Source: DASTHS01 sp035718085
GTDB lineage: Bacteria; Actinomycetota; Acidimicrobiia; Acidimicrobiales; Palsa-688
Assembly: GCA_035718085.1 (NCBI GenBank)
Contig: DASTHS010000299.1
Location: 1-19,857 of the forward strand
Direction: 5' to 3'
DNA length: 19,857 nt
Part shown: positions 6,783 through 13,712 of the stretch, in pieces
How positions within the stretch are numbered: the first letter of the stretch is position 1
How the letters are laid out: each line of letters begins with the position of its first letter
The notes under the pieces: generated by a model
What the model was told of the DNA's origin: nothing
The model's input: only the letters and a program-made list of their open reading frames with translations
The model's database searches: none
Made by a program: the position numbers and the translations under genes

Positions 6783-7637
6783 ATGCGCACCACCGTGATC
6801 GGCCTCGGCTCGATGGGCACCGCTGCCGCAGGGCGTCTGCTCGACCGGGGCCACGACGTCACCGTCTGGAACCGTTCGCCCGGCAAGGCCGACGCCCTCG
6901 CCCGGAGGGGCGCCACCGTGGCCGCCGACCCGGCGGCGGCCGTCGCCGACGCCGAGGTGGTGCTGGTGGTGCTGACCGACGACGACGCCGTCGCGTCGGT
7001 GCTGCTCGGCGACGGCGGTGCCGCCGCCGCGCTGGCCCCGTCGGCGGTCCTGGCCGACGTGTCGACCGTGTCCCCCGCCCTGGCCCGACGGCTGGCCGAC
7101 GAGGGCCCCGCCGGGCGGGTGCTCGACTCGCCGGTGCTCGGGGCCCCGGCCGCCCTGGCCGCCGGCAAGGGCCGCTTCCTCGTCGGCGGCCCCGAGGCGG
7201 CGCTCGCCACCGCACAGCCGGTGCTCGACGACCTGGGCGCAGCCACCACCCACTGCGGGCCGGCCGGCGCCGGTGCGGTGATGAAGCTGGTCGCCAACCT
7301 GATGCTCGTCGCCGGCGTGGCCGCCATGGCCGAGGGCGTCGCCATCGCCCGGGGCCACGGCCTCGGTGACGACCTGCTCCGCCAGCTGCTCCCCGACCTC
7401 CCCGTCACCGCTCCCGCCTCGGCCATGCGCCTCGACCCGGTGCTCGACCCCGCCCACCCGGGGTGGTTCGGCCCCGCCCTGGCCCGCAAGGACGTGCGCC
7501 TGGCCGCCGCCCTGGCCGGCGACGCCGGCCTCGACCCGGCGGTGGCCCCGGCACTCGACCGCCTGCTGGGCGCCACCATGGAGGCGGGCGAGTGGCCCGA
7601 CTTCTCCGCGGTGATCGAGGGCCTGCGGCGCAGGTGA
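6783..7637 (+). CDS. NAD(P)-dependent beta-hydroxyacid dehydrogenase (3-hydroxyisobutyrate dehydrogenase family)
   Basis: This is a 284-residue cytosolic oxidoreductase. The Rossmann loop begins at the very N-terminus, TVIGLGSMGTAAAGRLLDRGHDVTVWNRS, and WNRS after strand 2 (Arg/Ser rather than Asp) favours NADP(H). Further family motifs are the substrate-site stretch DSPVLGAPAALAAGK and the catalytic Lys168 in GAVMKLVANLML. The C-terminal helical domain ends around residue 284, a normal length. ATG 6783 is preferred: it puts the nucleotide fold at residue 3 and has a Shine-Dalgarno 8 nt upstream; ATG 6756 would add nine residues. It stands alone, diverging from the zinc-ribbon/acyl-CoA-ligase operon, and is followed by a gap of about 100 nt. 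Relatives include 3-hydroxyisobutyrate and tartronate semialdehyde reductases and imine reductases. Substrate not resolved. Confidence 0.9.
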   Translation: MRTTVIGLGSMGTAAAGRLLDRGHDVTVWNRSPGKADALARRGATVAADPAAAVADAEVVLVVLTDDDAVASVLLGDGGAAAALAPSAVLADVSTVSPALARRLADEGPAGRVLDSPVLGAPAALAAGKGRFLVGGPEAALATAQPVLDDLGAATTHCGPAGAGAVMKLVANLMLVAGVAAMAEGVAIARGHGLGDDLLRQLLPDLPVTAPASAMRLDPVLDPAHPGWFGPALARKDVRLAAALAGDAGLDPAVAPALDRLLGATMEAGEWPDFSAVIEGLRRR

Positions 7638-7681
7638 GCCTGAGTCCCTGAAGCAGGCGGCAGCGCCGTCGGCGCACGTCG

Positions 7682-7695
7682 TGCAATCGATTGCG
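7682..7695. promoter_or_regulatory. LacI-family operator (near-perfect palindrome)
   Basis: TGCAATCGATTGCG contains a perfect 12-bp palindrome (7683-7694). It matches the LacI/GalR-type consensus TGnAAnCGnTTnCA at every fixed position except the last base. It sits in the short gene-free gap upstream of the esterase gene and abuts the candidate -10 hexamer, so a bound repressor would block polymerase. No LacI-type regulator gene is in the window. Confidence 0.6.
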
Positions 7696-7696
7696 C

Positions 7697-7702
7697 TACC
7701 GT
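7697..7702 (+). promoter_or_regulatory. Candidate -10 hexamer of the esterase gene
   Basis: TACCGT follows immediately after the operator palindrome and would place a transcript start near 7709, with a leader of about 31 nt carrying the AGGGGGG ribosome site at 7729-7735. No clear -35 element. Confidence 0.4.
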
Positions 7703-7739
7703 GGGTGGGACCACGCTGCACGGATCCCAGGGGGGACAC

Positions 7740-8966
7740 ATGAAGGTCGACGCCGCTGCCGCCGGCATGGACGAGGGCCGCCTGGCCCGCATCGACGAGC
7801 ACCTGCGACGCAACTACCTGGAGCAGGGGAAGCTCGCCGGCTGCTCGGTGGCGGTGGTGCGCCACGGCGAGGTGGCCCACGCCTCCTACCTGGGGCTCGC
7901 CGACCGAGAGCGCGACGTCGCGGTCGACGAGGGGACGATCTGGCGGATCTACTCGATGACCAAGCCGATCACCGGCGTGGCGCTCATGACCCTCTACGAG
8001 CAGGGCTACTTCCAGCTCTCCGACCCCGTCTCCCGCTTCATCCCCTCTTGGAAGCGGCAGAAGGTGGCGGTCCGGGGGAGCGACGGCACCGTCGAGCTCG
8101 TCGAGCCGGACCGGCCCGTGTCGGTGCGCGACGTGATGATGCACATGTCGGGCATCGGCTACGGCACCGCCAACGCCGACCTCGACCTGGGCAACCCGGC
8201 CGACCGTGGCAGCGCGCCGGTGATCCGCCACGACGCCTCGCTCGAGGCCATGGCCGAGCGGCTCGCCGACGAGCCGCTGCGCTTCCAGCCCGGCACCCAC
8301 TGGCTCTACTCCCTCGGCACCGACGTGTGCAGCCGGCTGGTGGAGGTCATCTCCGGCCAGCCCTTCGACGAGTACCTGCGCCGGGTGGTCTTCGAGCCGC
8401 TCGGCATGGTCGACACCGGCTTCTCCGTCGACGACGACCGGGTCGGTCGCCTGGCCGCCAACTACGGGCGGAACAGCCGCCGGGAGCTGGTCTGCATCGA
8501 CGACCCGCAGACGAGCAGCTACCGGCGCCCCCCCAGCTTCCTCTCCGGCGGCGGCGGGCTGGTGTCGACGCTGCCCGACTACGTGCGCTTCGCCTCGATG
8601 CTGGCCAACGGCGGCGAGCTCGACGGTCGGCGGGTGCTCGGGCGCAAGACCGTGGAGCTGATGACCCTCAACCACATCCCCGGCGGCCGCGGCATGGCCG
8701 ACGTGGCGCTGCCCGGCAGCTACGGGGAGGTGGGCTTCGACGGCATGGGGTTCGGTCTGACGATGGCGGTGTCGCTCGGCCAGGCCCAGGCGCAGGTCAT
8801 CGGGTCGCCGGGCGAGTTCATGTGGGGCGGCGCGGCGTCGACCACCTTCTGGGTCGACCCGGCCGAAGACCTCGCCGTGGTCTTCATGGTGCAGTTCATG
8901 CCGTCGGGCACGTTCAACTTCCGGGGCCAGCTGAAGACCCTGGTGTACCCGGCCATCGTCGACTGA
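7740..8966 (+). CDS. Serine hydrolase of the class C beta-lactamase fold (EstB-like esterase)
   Basis: This is a 408-residue hydrolase of the beta-lactamase/penicillin-binding (family VIII esterase) fold. The nucleophile motif is Ser72-Met-Thr-Lys75 (YSMTKP), and Tyr190 in WLYSLGTD is the usual second-motif tyrosine. The third motif is Trp362-Gly-Gly (MWGGA) rather than the KTG of true beta-lactamases, which is the esterase version. There is no signal peptide, so it should act in the cytoplasm on small esters or lactones rather than on cell-wall peptides. ATG 7740 is chosen because AGGGGGG lies 4 nt upstream; an upstream in-frame GTG at 7701 would overlap the promoter. Regulation by a LacI-type repressor is suggested by the operator at 7682-7695. 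It is followed after 35 nt by an HD-domain gene. The natural ester is unknown; beta-lactam resistance is unlikely. Confidence 0.9.
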   Translation: MKVDAAAAGMDEGRLARIDEHLRRNYLEQGKLAGCSVAVVRHGEVAHASYLGLADRERDVAVDEGTIWRIYSMTKPITGVALMTLYEQGYFQLSDPVSRFIPSWKRQKVAVRGSDGTVELVEPDRPVSVRDVMMHMSGIGYGTANADLDLGNPADRGSAPVIRHDASLEAMAERLADEPLRFQPGTHWLYSLGTDVCSRLVEVISGQPFDEYLRRVVFEPLGMVDTGFSVDDDRVGRLAANYGRNSRRELVCIDDPQTSSYRRPPSFLSGGGGLVSTLPDYVRFASMLANGGELDGRRVLGRKTVELMTLNHIPGGRGMADVALPGSYGEVGFDGMGFGLTMAVSLGQAQAQVIGSPGEFMWGGAASTTFWVDPAEDLAVVFMVQFMPSGTFNFRGQLKTLVYPAIVD

Positions 8967-8989
8967 CGCCGGCGCGGGCGCCCATCGGC

Positions 8990-8995
8990 CAGCAT
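8990..8995 (+). promoter_or_regulatory. Candidate leaderless -10 hexamer of the HD-domain gene
   Basis: CAGCAT ends exactly 6 nt before GTG 9002, the same layout as CAGTAT before GTG 2972. It offers the HD gene its own start site in the 35-nt gap after the esterase. No -35 is visible. Confidence 0.35.
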
Positions 8996-9001
8996 GGAGG
9001 G

Positions 9002-9556
9002 GTGGCGGCTTCCGGGTTCGGTTCACTGCGGCACCTGGCCAGCCGCTTCGTGGGGGCCCTCTCGCCCGCCGGGCCGGCGGCGGCCGACGAGCGGTGGGCC
9101 CTCGAGCAGCTGCTCGACGGCGAGCGGCAGCTGTGGCGGCAGATGTCGGGGCCCGACCGCCGCCACGCCGTCGGGGTGGCGCGCGACGCCATCGGCCGGC
9201 TCGGCCCCGACGCCCCGGCGCGCCCGGTGGTCGCGGCCGCCCTGCTCCACGACGTCGGCAAGGTCGACAGCCGCCTGGGCACCTTCGCCCGGGTGGGGGT
9301 GACCGTCGCCGCCCTGGCCGTCGGCCGCGACCGCCTGCTGTCGCGCACGGGTGACGCCGCCAGCGCCGGCAGCCGCAGCCCCCGCCGCCGGGCGGGCGCC
9401 TACCTGGTGCACGATCGCATCGGCGCCGAGCTGCTCGACGCGGCGGGCGCCGACCCGCTGACCGTCGCGTGGGCCCGTGAGCACCACCTGCCGGCGGAGC
9501 GCTGGACGCTCGACCACCGGGTGGCGGAGGCGTTGAAGGCGGCCGACGGCGACTGA
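9002..9556 (+). CDS. HD-domain protein (metal-dependent phosphohydrolase fold)
   Basis: This is a 184-residue protein with a compact HD fold. His55 (RRHAVGVA) is the first metal ligand, His83-Asp84 (LLHDVGK) the signature pair, and His161-His162 (REHHLP) a later ligand position. This ordering is typical of single-domain HD phosphohydrolases acting on nucleotides or phosphodiesters; the substrate cannot be read from sequence. There is no GYP motif, so it is not a c-di-GMP HD-GYP enzyme. Between the second and third motifs lies a hydrophobic stretch (FARVGVTVAALAVG) that could be a surface helix or weak membrane contact. The start is GTG 9002; the GGAGG just before it is too close to act normally, and a CAGCAT hexamer 6 nt upstream suggests leaderless initiation. 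It ends 17 nt from the convergent acyl-CoA ligase stop. Confidence 0.8.
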   Translation: MAASGFGSLRHLASRFVGALSPAGPAAADERWALEQLLDGERQLWRQMSGPDRRHAVGVARDAIGRLGPDAPARPVVAAALLHDVGKVDSRLGTFARVGVTVAALAVGRDRLLSRTGDAASAGSRSPRRRAGAYLVHDRIGAELLDAAGADPLTVAWAREHHLPAERWTLDHRVAEALKAADGD

Positions 9557-9573
9557 CGCCGGGCCGCCGCGCG

Positions 9574-11094
9574 TCAGGGGCGCAGCTCCTTCTTCAAGAT
9601 CTTGCCGGTCGGCCCCTTCGGCAGGCTGTCGATCACCCGCACGTCACGGGGGTACTTGTAGGCGGCGAGGCGCTCCTTGGCCCACGCCCCCACCTGGTCG
9701 GGGTCGATCGACGCCCCGGCACGGGGGACCAGGAACGCCACCACCTCCTCGCCGAGCCGTTCGTCCGGCTTGCCCACGACCGCCGCCTCGGCGACGTCGG
9801 GATGGGTGAAGAGCACCTCCTCGATCTCCCGGGGGTAGACGTTGTAGCCGCCGCGGATGATGAGGTCCTTCTTGCGGTCGACGATGAAGAGGTAGCCGTC
9901 GTCGTCGGCGTAGGCGAGGTCGCCGGTGTGGAACCAGCCGCCCCGCATCACCTCGGCGGTGGCGTCGGGGCGACCCAGGTAGCCCTTCATGACGTTGTGG
10001 CCGCGGATGACGATCTCGCCGACGTTGTCGAGCCCGGCGGGCAGCGGGCGGTCGTCGTCGTCGACGACGCGGACCTCGACCCCCCAGATCGGCTTGCCGA
10101 TCGACAGCACCCGCCGCTGCTCGGCGCTGATGTTGAACGTGGTCGTGCTCGCCGTCTCCGACAGGCCGTAGCCCTCGAGCACCACCACCCCGGGGAAGCG
10201 CTCCTCGAAGCGGCGGATCACCTCACCGGGGATCGCCGCCCCACCCGACACGCCCACCCGGAGCGACGACAGGTCGCGGCCGGTGAGGTCGGCCTGCAGC
10301 AGGGCGAAGTACATCGTCGGCACGCCCGAGAAGATCGTCACCCGGTGCCGTTCGATGGCGTCGAGCACCGCCTCGGGCTCGAAGCGGGGCACGAGCACGA
10401 GCGTCCCGCCGAAGCGCACGGTGATGTTGAGCACGCTCGAGAGGCCGAAGACGTGGAACAGCGGGAGCACCGCCATGCCGATGTCGTCGTCGCGGAAGCC
10501 GAACAGCTCGCCGGCCACGGTGCAGTTCATGTACAGCTGGAAGTGGGTGAGCTCCGCGCCCTTGGGGGTGCCGGTGGTGCCGCTGGTGTAGATCACCACG
10601 GCGGTGTCGTCGGCGGCGGTGGGCTCGATCTCCCCGGTGTCGGCAGCCCCGAGCAGCTCCACGGCCGGGCGGGCGCCCTCGGGCAGCGCAGCGTCGCTGC
10701 CGGGCAGGGCCACGACGAAGGTGGTCACCCCCAGCCTGGCGCTGGCAGCCGCCGCCTCGGCGGCGAACAGCTCGTGGGTGACGAGCACCTTGGCCTGCGA
10801 GTCGCCGAGGTGGAACTCGACCTCCGGTGCCTTGAGCAGCGGGTTGAGGGGCACCACCACCAGCCCGGCCTTGAGCGCCCCGTAGTAGCCGAAGAGGAAC
10901 TCGGGCACGTTGGGCAGCTGCAGGGCGATGCGGTCGCCCCTGGTGAGGCCGAGCGCCTGCAGCGACGCAGCCACCCGCCCCGAGAGCTCGTCGACCTGCG
11001 CGTAGCTCAGCGTGACGCCCTCGACGTGGCAGAACGCCTTGTCGGGGTGCGACCGGCGCGACTCGCGGAGGGTGGTGGCCAGGTTGAAGCTCAC
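9574..11094 (-). CDS. Long-chain fatty-acid-CoA ligase (AMP-binding family)
   Basis: This is a 506-residue cytosolic adenylate-forming ligase that would make acyl-CoA from a fatty or related acid. The motifs are very clean: the P-loop YTSGTTGTPKG at residues 169-179, PLFHVFGL, EGYGLSETAS, WFHTGDLAYADDDGYLFIVDRKKDLIIRGGYNVYPREIEE split across the hinge, and catalytic Lys498 in GPTGKILKK. The RKKDLI/GGYNVYP form is typical of FadD-type long-chain ligases. Start GTG 11094: TAGGCA ends 6 nt upstream and there is no strong Shine-Dalgarno, so it may be leaderless. It diverges from the ABC-transporter operon across 117 nt and meets the HD gene tail-to-tail. It has the same length as the ligase at 4931-6451, but the two differ throughout and are not a recent duplication. 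Chain-length preference unknown. Confidence 0.94.
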   Translation of the reverse strand: MSFNLATTLRESRRSHPDKAFCHVEGVTLSYAQVDELSGRVAASLQALGLTRGDRIALQLPNVPEFLFGYYGALKAGLVVVPLNPLLKAPEVEFHLGDSQAKVLVTHELFAAEAAAASARLGVTTFVVALPGSDAALPEGARPAVELLGAADTGEIEPTAADDTAVVIYTSGTTGTPKGAELTHFQLYMNCTVAGELFGFRDDDIGMAVLPLFHVFGLSSVLNITVRFGGTLVLVPRFEPEAVLDAIERHRVTIFSGVPTMYFALLQADLTGRDLSSLRVGVSGGAAIPGEVIRRFEERFPGVVVLEGYGLSETASTTTFNISAEQRRVLSIGKPIWGVEVRVVDDDDRPLPAGLDNVGEIVIRGHNVMKGYLGRPDATAEVMRGGWFHTGDLAYADDDGYLFIVDRKKDLIIRGGYNVYPREIEEVLFTHPDVAEAAVVGKPDERLGEEVVAFLVPRAGASIDPDQVGAWAKERLAAYKYPRDVRVIDSLPKGPTGKILKKELRP

Positions 11095-11100
11095 CGGCCC

Positions 11101-11106
11101 TGCCTA
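11101..11106 (-). promoter_or_regulatory. Possible -10 hexamer of the long-chain ligase gene
   Basis: On the minus strand TAGGCA ends exactly 6 nt before GTG 11094. It lacks the final T of the TAnnnT pattern, so it is a weaker example than the others in this window. Confidence 0.3.
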
Positions 11107-11199
11107 CCCCATGGCGGGTGGCGGCGGCCACGCCGATGGGGTCGCCTGAGAATTCGCCAAAAGATTGCCCTCGAACCTCGCCGGCGTCGCCTCGCGGCC

Positions 11200-11205
11200 T
11201 ACCCT
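11200..11205 (+). promoter_or_regulatory. Leaderless -10 hexamer of the ABC transporter operon
   Basis: TACCCT ends exactly 6 nt before GTG 11212 in a gap that lacks a Shine-Dalgarno. The 117-nt divergent gap also holds an AT-richer patch (about 11149-11167) that might carry a further promoter or activator site; I see no clear palindrome there. Confidence 0.5.
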
Positions 11206-11211
11206 CGCCAG

Positions 11212-12135
11212 GTGATCGAAGCCCGCGGATTGACCAAGCGCTACGGCGACAAGCTGGCGGTCGACGGCCTCGACTTCACCGTGCACCCCGGCGTGGTCAC
11301 CGGGTTCCTCGGCCCGAACGGGTCGGGCAAGTCGACCACGATGCGCCTCATCCTCGGCCTCGACGCCCCCACGGCCGGCACGGTGACCGTCGACGGCCGC
11401 AGCTACGCCGAGCACCCGGCGCCCCTCGGTGACGTCGGCGCCCTCCTCGAGGCCCGGTCGATCCACACCGGCCGCAGCGCCCGCAACCACCTCCTGGCCC
11501 TGGCCGCGACCCACGGCATCGGCGCCCGCCGGGTCGACGAGCTGATCGACCTCGTCGGCCTCGGCGACGTCGCCGGCAAGCGGGTCGGCGGCTTCTTGCT
11601 CGGCATGGGCCAGCGCCTCGGCATCGCCGCTGCGCTGCTCGGTGACCCCTCCACGATCATCCTCGACGAGCCGGTGAACGGCCTCGACCCCGAGGGTGTC
11701 CGGTGGGTGCGCACGCTGCTGCGCGACCTGGCCGCCGAGGGGCGCACCGTGTTCCTCTCCAGCCACCTCATGGCGGAGATGGCCCAGACCGCCCACCACG
11801 TGATCGTCGTCGGCCGGGGCCGCCTGATCGCCGACGTCGAGACCGCCGAGCTGCTCGCCAGCGCCTCGAGCACCGTGGTGGTGCGCTCGCCGGACGCCGA
11901 CGCCCTGGCCGCCGCCCTCGCCGGTCCCGACGTGAGCGTGGCCCCCGGCGAGCAGGCCGGCGTGCTCCATGTGCGTGGCGTCGCCCCCGAAGAGGTCGGC
12001 GAGACCGCCCGTCGGCACGGCCTCGCCCTCTACGAGCTGCGCGTCGACCAGGCCTCGCTCGAGGACGTCTTCATGGCCCTCACCTCCGACTCGGTCGAGT
12101 ACCGGGCCGCCACCCTCGACGGGAGCCCCGCATGA
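11212..12135 (+). CDS. ABC transporter ATP-binding protein (ABC-2 type exporter)
   Basis: This 307-residue ATPase subunit powers an ABC-2 membrane exporter from the cytoplasmic face. Walker A is GPNGSGKST (Lys40), Walker B is IILDEPVNGLD (Asp152, Glu153), and the H-loop His is in FLSSHLM. The signature loop reads LLGMGQR instead of LSGGQ, a degenerate form common in this drug/antibiotic-exporter subfamily. The last 80 residues form a separate C-terminal domain, ending in SLEDVFMALT as in DrrA/CcmA-like and YxlF-like proteins. The GTG 11212 start gives IEARGLTKRYGDKLAV immediately, the expected beginning of the fold. Its stop overlaps the permease ATG by 4 nt, so the two subunits are coupled. 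The substrate is unknown; candidates are a lipid, an antibiotic or a peptide. Confidence 0.94.
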   Translation: MIEARGLTKRYGDKLAVDGLDFTVHPGVVTGFLGPNGSGKSTTMRLILGLDAPTAGTVTVDGRSYAEHPAPLGDVGALLEARSIHTGRSARNHLLALAATHGIGARRVDELIDLVGLGDVAGKRVGGFLLGMGQRLGIAAALLGDPSTIILDEPVNGLDPEGVRWVRTLLRDLAAEGRTVFLSSHLMAEMAQTAHHVIVVGRGRLIADVETAELLASASSTVVVRSPDADALAAALAGPDVSVAPGEQAGVLHVRGVAPEEVGETARRHGLALYELRVDQASLEDVFMALTSDSVEYRAATLDGSPA

Positions 12136-12977
12136 GCACCGCCACCTCCGCCACCTCGAGCGCTCCGGCCGACCAGGGGGGCCGTCGACGCAGCGTGCAG
12201 GTGCGGCCGGTCACCACGCTCACCGCCACCCGAGCCGAGTGGGTCAAGTTCCGCAGCCTGCGCTCGTCGTGGCTGGTGACCGGGCTGACGACCGTCGGGG
12301 TCATCGGCATCGCCGCGTTGATCGCCCACTTCACCAACACCCACTTCGCCACCATGCACCCCCAGGAGCGGGCGCACTTCAACCCGGTCACGACCGTGCT
12401 CAACGGCGTCAACTTCGCCCAGCTCACCCTCGGCATCCTCGGCGTGCTGTTCGTGACCGGCGAATACGGCACCGGCATGATCCGCGCCACCCTCGCCGCG
12501 GTGCCTCGCCGGCTGCCGGTGCTGGCCGGCAAGGTGGCCGTCGTCGGGGCCATCGCCCTCGTCGCCAGCATCGTCGCCACCGTGGTGTCGTTCCTCGTCG
12601 GCGAGCAGCTGCTCGGCAGCCACAGCGTCGGCTGGGGCTACCCGGGGGCCACCCGCGCAGTCCTCGGCGCCGCCCTCTACCTCACCGTGGTCAGCCTCCT
12701 CGGCGTGGCCCTCGGCTTCATCGTGCGGTCGACCGCCGGCGGCATCGGCGCCCTCTTCGGGCTGCTGCTGATCCTGCCCGTGATCTTCGAGGCGCTCCCC
12801 TCGTCGTGGAACGCCACCGTGGGCCCCTACCTGCCCTCCAACGCCGGCGGCGCCCTCTGGCAGCTGTCCCCCGACCACGCCCTGCTCTCACCGTGGGCCG
12901 GCTTCGGCATATTCTGCGCGTGGACCGCGGCCGCCCTCGTCGTGGCTGGACTACTCCTCAGACGACGGGACGCCTGA
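12132..12977 (+). CDS. ABC-2 type transporter permease
   Basis: This is a 281-residue integral membrane partner of the preceding ATPase. After a cytoplasmic N-terminal tail of about 45 residues (Ser/Thr/Arg-rich) I count six hydrophobic segments, around residues 46-65, 93-113, 135-157, 175-200, 204-222 and 255-275. The cytoplasmic N-terminal motif TATRAEWVKFRSLRSSW is typical of ABC-2 permeases, where it docks to the ATPase. VTGEYGTGMIRATLAAVPRR between segments 2 and 3 is the conserved coupling region of this family. ATG 12132 overlaps the ATPase stop (ATGA) and has GGGAG 8 nt upstream. The DedA gene begins directly after its stop. Nothing in the sequence tells what is transported. Confidence 0.92.
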   Translation: MSTATSATSSAPADQGGRRRSVQVRPVTTLTATRAEWVKFRSLRSSWLVTGLTTVGVIGIAALIAHFTNTHFATMHPQERAHFNPVTTVLNGVNFAQLTLGILGVLFVTGEYGTGMIRATLAAVPRRLPVLAGKVAVVGAIALVASIVATVVSFLVGEQLLGSHSVGWGYPGATRAVLGAALYLTVVSLLGVALGFIVRSTAGGIGALFGLLLILPVIFEALPSSWNATVGPYLPSNAGGALWQLSPDHALLSPWAGFGIFCAWTAAALVVAGLLLRRRDA

Positions 12978-12978
12978 C

Positions 12979-13665
12979 GTGATGATCGCCCTCCTCGACC
13001 CCACCAACCTCGTCAAGTCGGCGGGGTACGCAGCCATCTTCATCCTCTCGGTGCTGCAGTCGTGCTGCGTGCCGACCTCCTCGGAGCTGACGATGGGCTA
13101 CGCCGGCGTGCTCGCCGGCGAAGGCCAGCTCAGCCTGCCGGGCGCCATCCTCGCCGGCGCCGCCGGGGAGACCGTGGGCGCGTACATCGCCTGGGCCATC
13201 GGCCGCTTCGGTGGTCGACCCTTCGTCGACCGCTTCGGGCGCTACGTGCTGCTCTCCGCACGCGACCTCGACCGGGCGGAGGCCTTCTTCACCCGCCGCG
13301 GCACCTGGGGTGTGCTGGTCAGCCGCCTCCTGCCGGTGATCCGCAACTTCGTGGCCGTGCCGGCCGGCGTCGCCGAGGTGCCGCTAGTGCGCTTCGGGGT
13401 GCTCACCGCGATCGGCAGCCTCATCTGGGACGGCGCCATGGCCGTCATCGGCTACGAGGTGTCCGGTAGCTGGCGCCAGGTCATGAAGGGCTTCTCCGAC
13501 GCCGGCTACCTGCTCGGGGCCATCGTCGTCATGCTGCTCGCCGTGGCCGTGTGGCACCGCTACCGCTCGTTCAAGGCGCACGAGGCCGCCGACCTGGCGC
13601 AGCCGACGGCCGATGCCGCAGCAGGCAAGCCGGTCGTCGCCGACGAGGCTCCTCGCGGCTTCTAG
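12979..13665 (+). CDS. DedA family (SNARE-associated) membrane protein
   Basis: This is a 228-residue multi-pass inner-membrane protein of the DedA/VTT family; members act in lipid-carrier or phospholipid flipping and in membrane homeostasis. The family core is visible: the re-entrant region with GAAGETVGAYIAWAIGRFGG and the hallmark SRLLPVIRNFVAVPAGVAEVPLVRF, with its essential arginines, followed by IGSLIWDGAMAVIGYEVSGSW. Near the N-terminus CCVPTSSELTMGYAGVLAGEG carries the conserved Pro and acidic residue. The C-terminal tail of about 40 residues is soluble and Ala/Asp-rich. The start is GTG 12979 or the next codon ATG 12982. The stop of the ABC permease is 1 nt upstream, so it is the third gene of that operon, which suggests that the exporter and DedA protein serve a related membrane function. 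Confidence 0.92.
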   Translation: MMIALLDPTNLVKSAGYAAIFILSVLQSCCVPTSSELTMGYAGVLAGEGQLSLPGAILAGAAGETVGAYIAWAIGRFGGRPFVDRFGRYVLLSARDLDRAEAFFTRRGTWGVLVSRLLPVIRNFVAVPAGVAEVPLVRFGVLTAIGSLIWDGAMAVIGYEVSGSWRQVMKGFSDAGYLLGAIVVMLLAVAVWHRYRSFKAHEAADLAQPTADAAAGKPVVADEAPRGF

Positions 13666-13686
13666 GCGGGTCGTCGTGACGCCCAT

Positions 13687-13702
13687 CGCCGCCAGGGCGG
13701 CG
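13687..13702 (+). terminator. Short perfect inverted repeat after the DedA gene
   Basis: CGCCGCC and GGCGGCG form 7-bp arms around AG, in the 47-nt gap between the DedA stop and the methyltransferase. It has no T-run, so it may be a weak pause or attenuator, or chance in GC-rich sequence. Confidence 0.25.
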
Positions 13703-13712
13703 GCGACCTCCG

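Noticed and set aside
7740..8966. Antibiotic-resistance beta-lactamase
   Set aside because: There is no signal peptide and the third motif is WGG rather than KTG, which fits esterases of the same fold.
4931..11094. The two 506-residue acyl-CoA ligases as a recent duplication
   Set aside because: Equal length is coincidence; outside the shared adenylation motifs the sequences differ throughout.
9802..11211. N-terminal extension of the ABC ATPase frame back to 9802
   Set aside because: It runs antisense through the long-chain ligase; the ATPase fold starts right at GTG 11212.
12030..12878. 282-residue minus-strand ORF opposite the ABC permease
   Set aside because: Gly/Asp/Glu-rich shadow without motifs; the permease on the other strand has the expected membrane segments and overlaps the ATPase gene.
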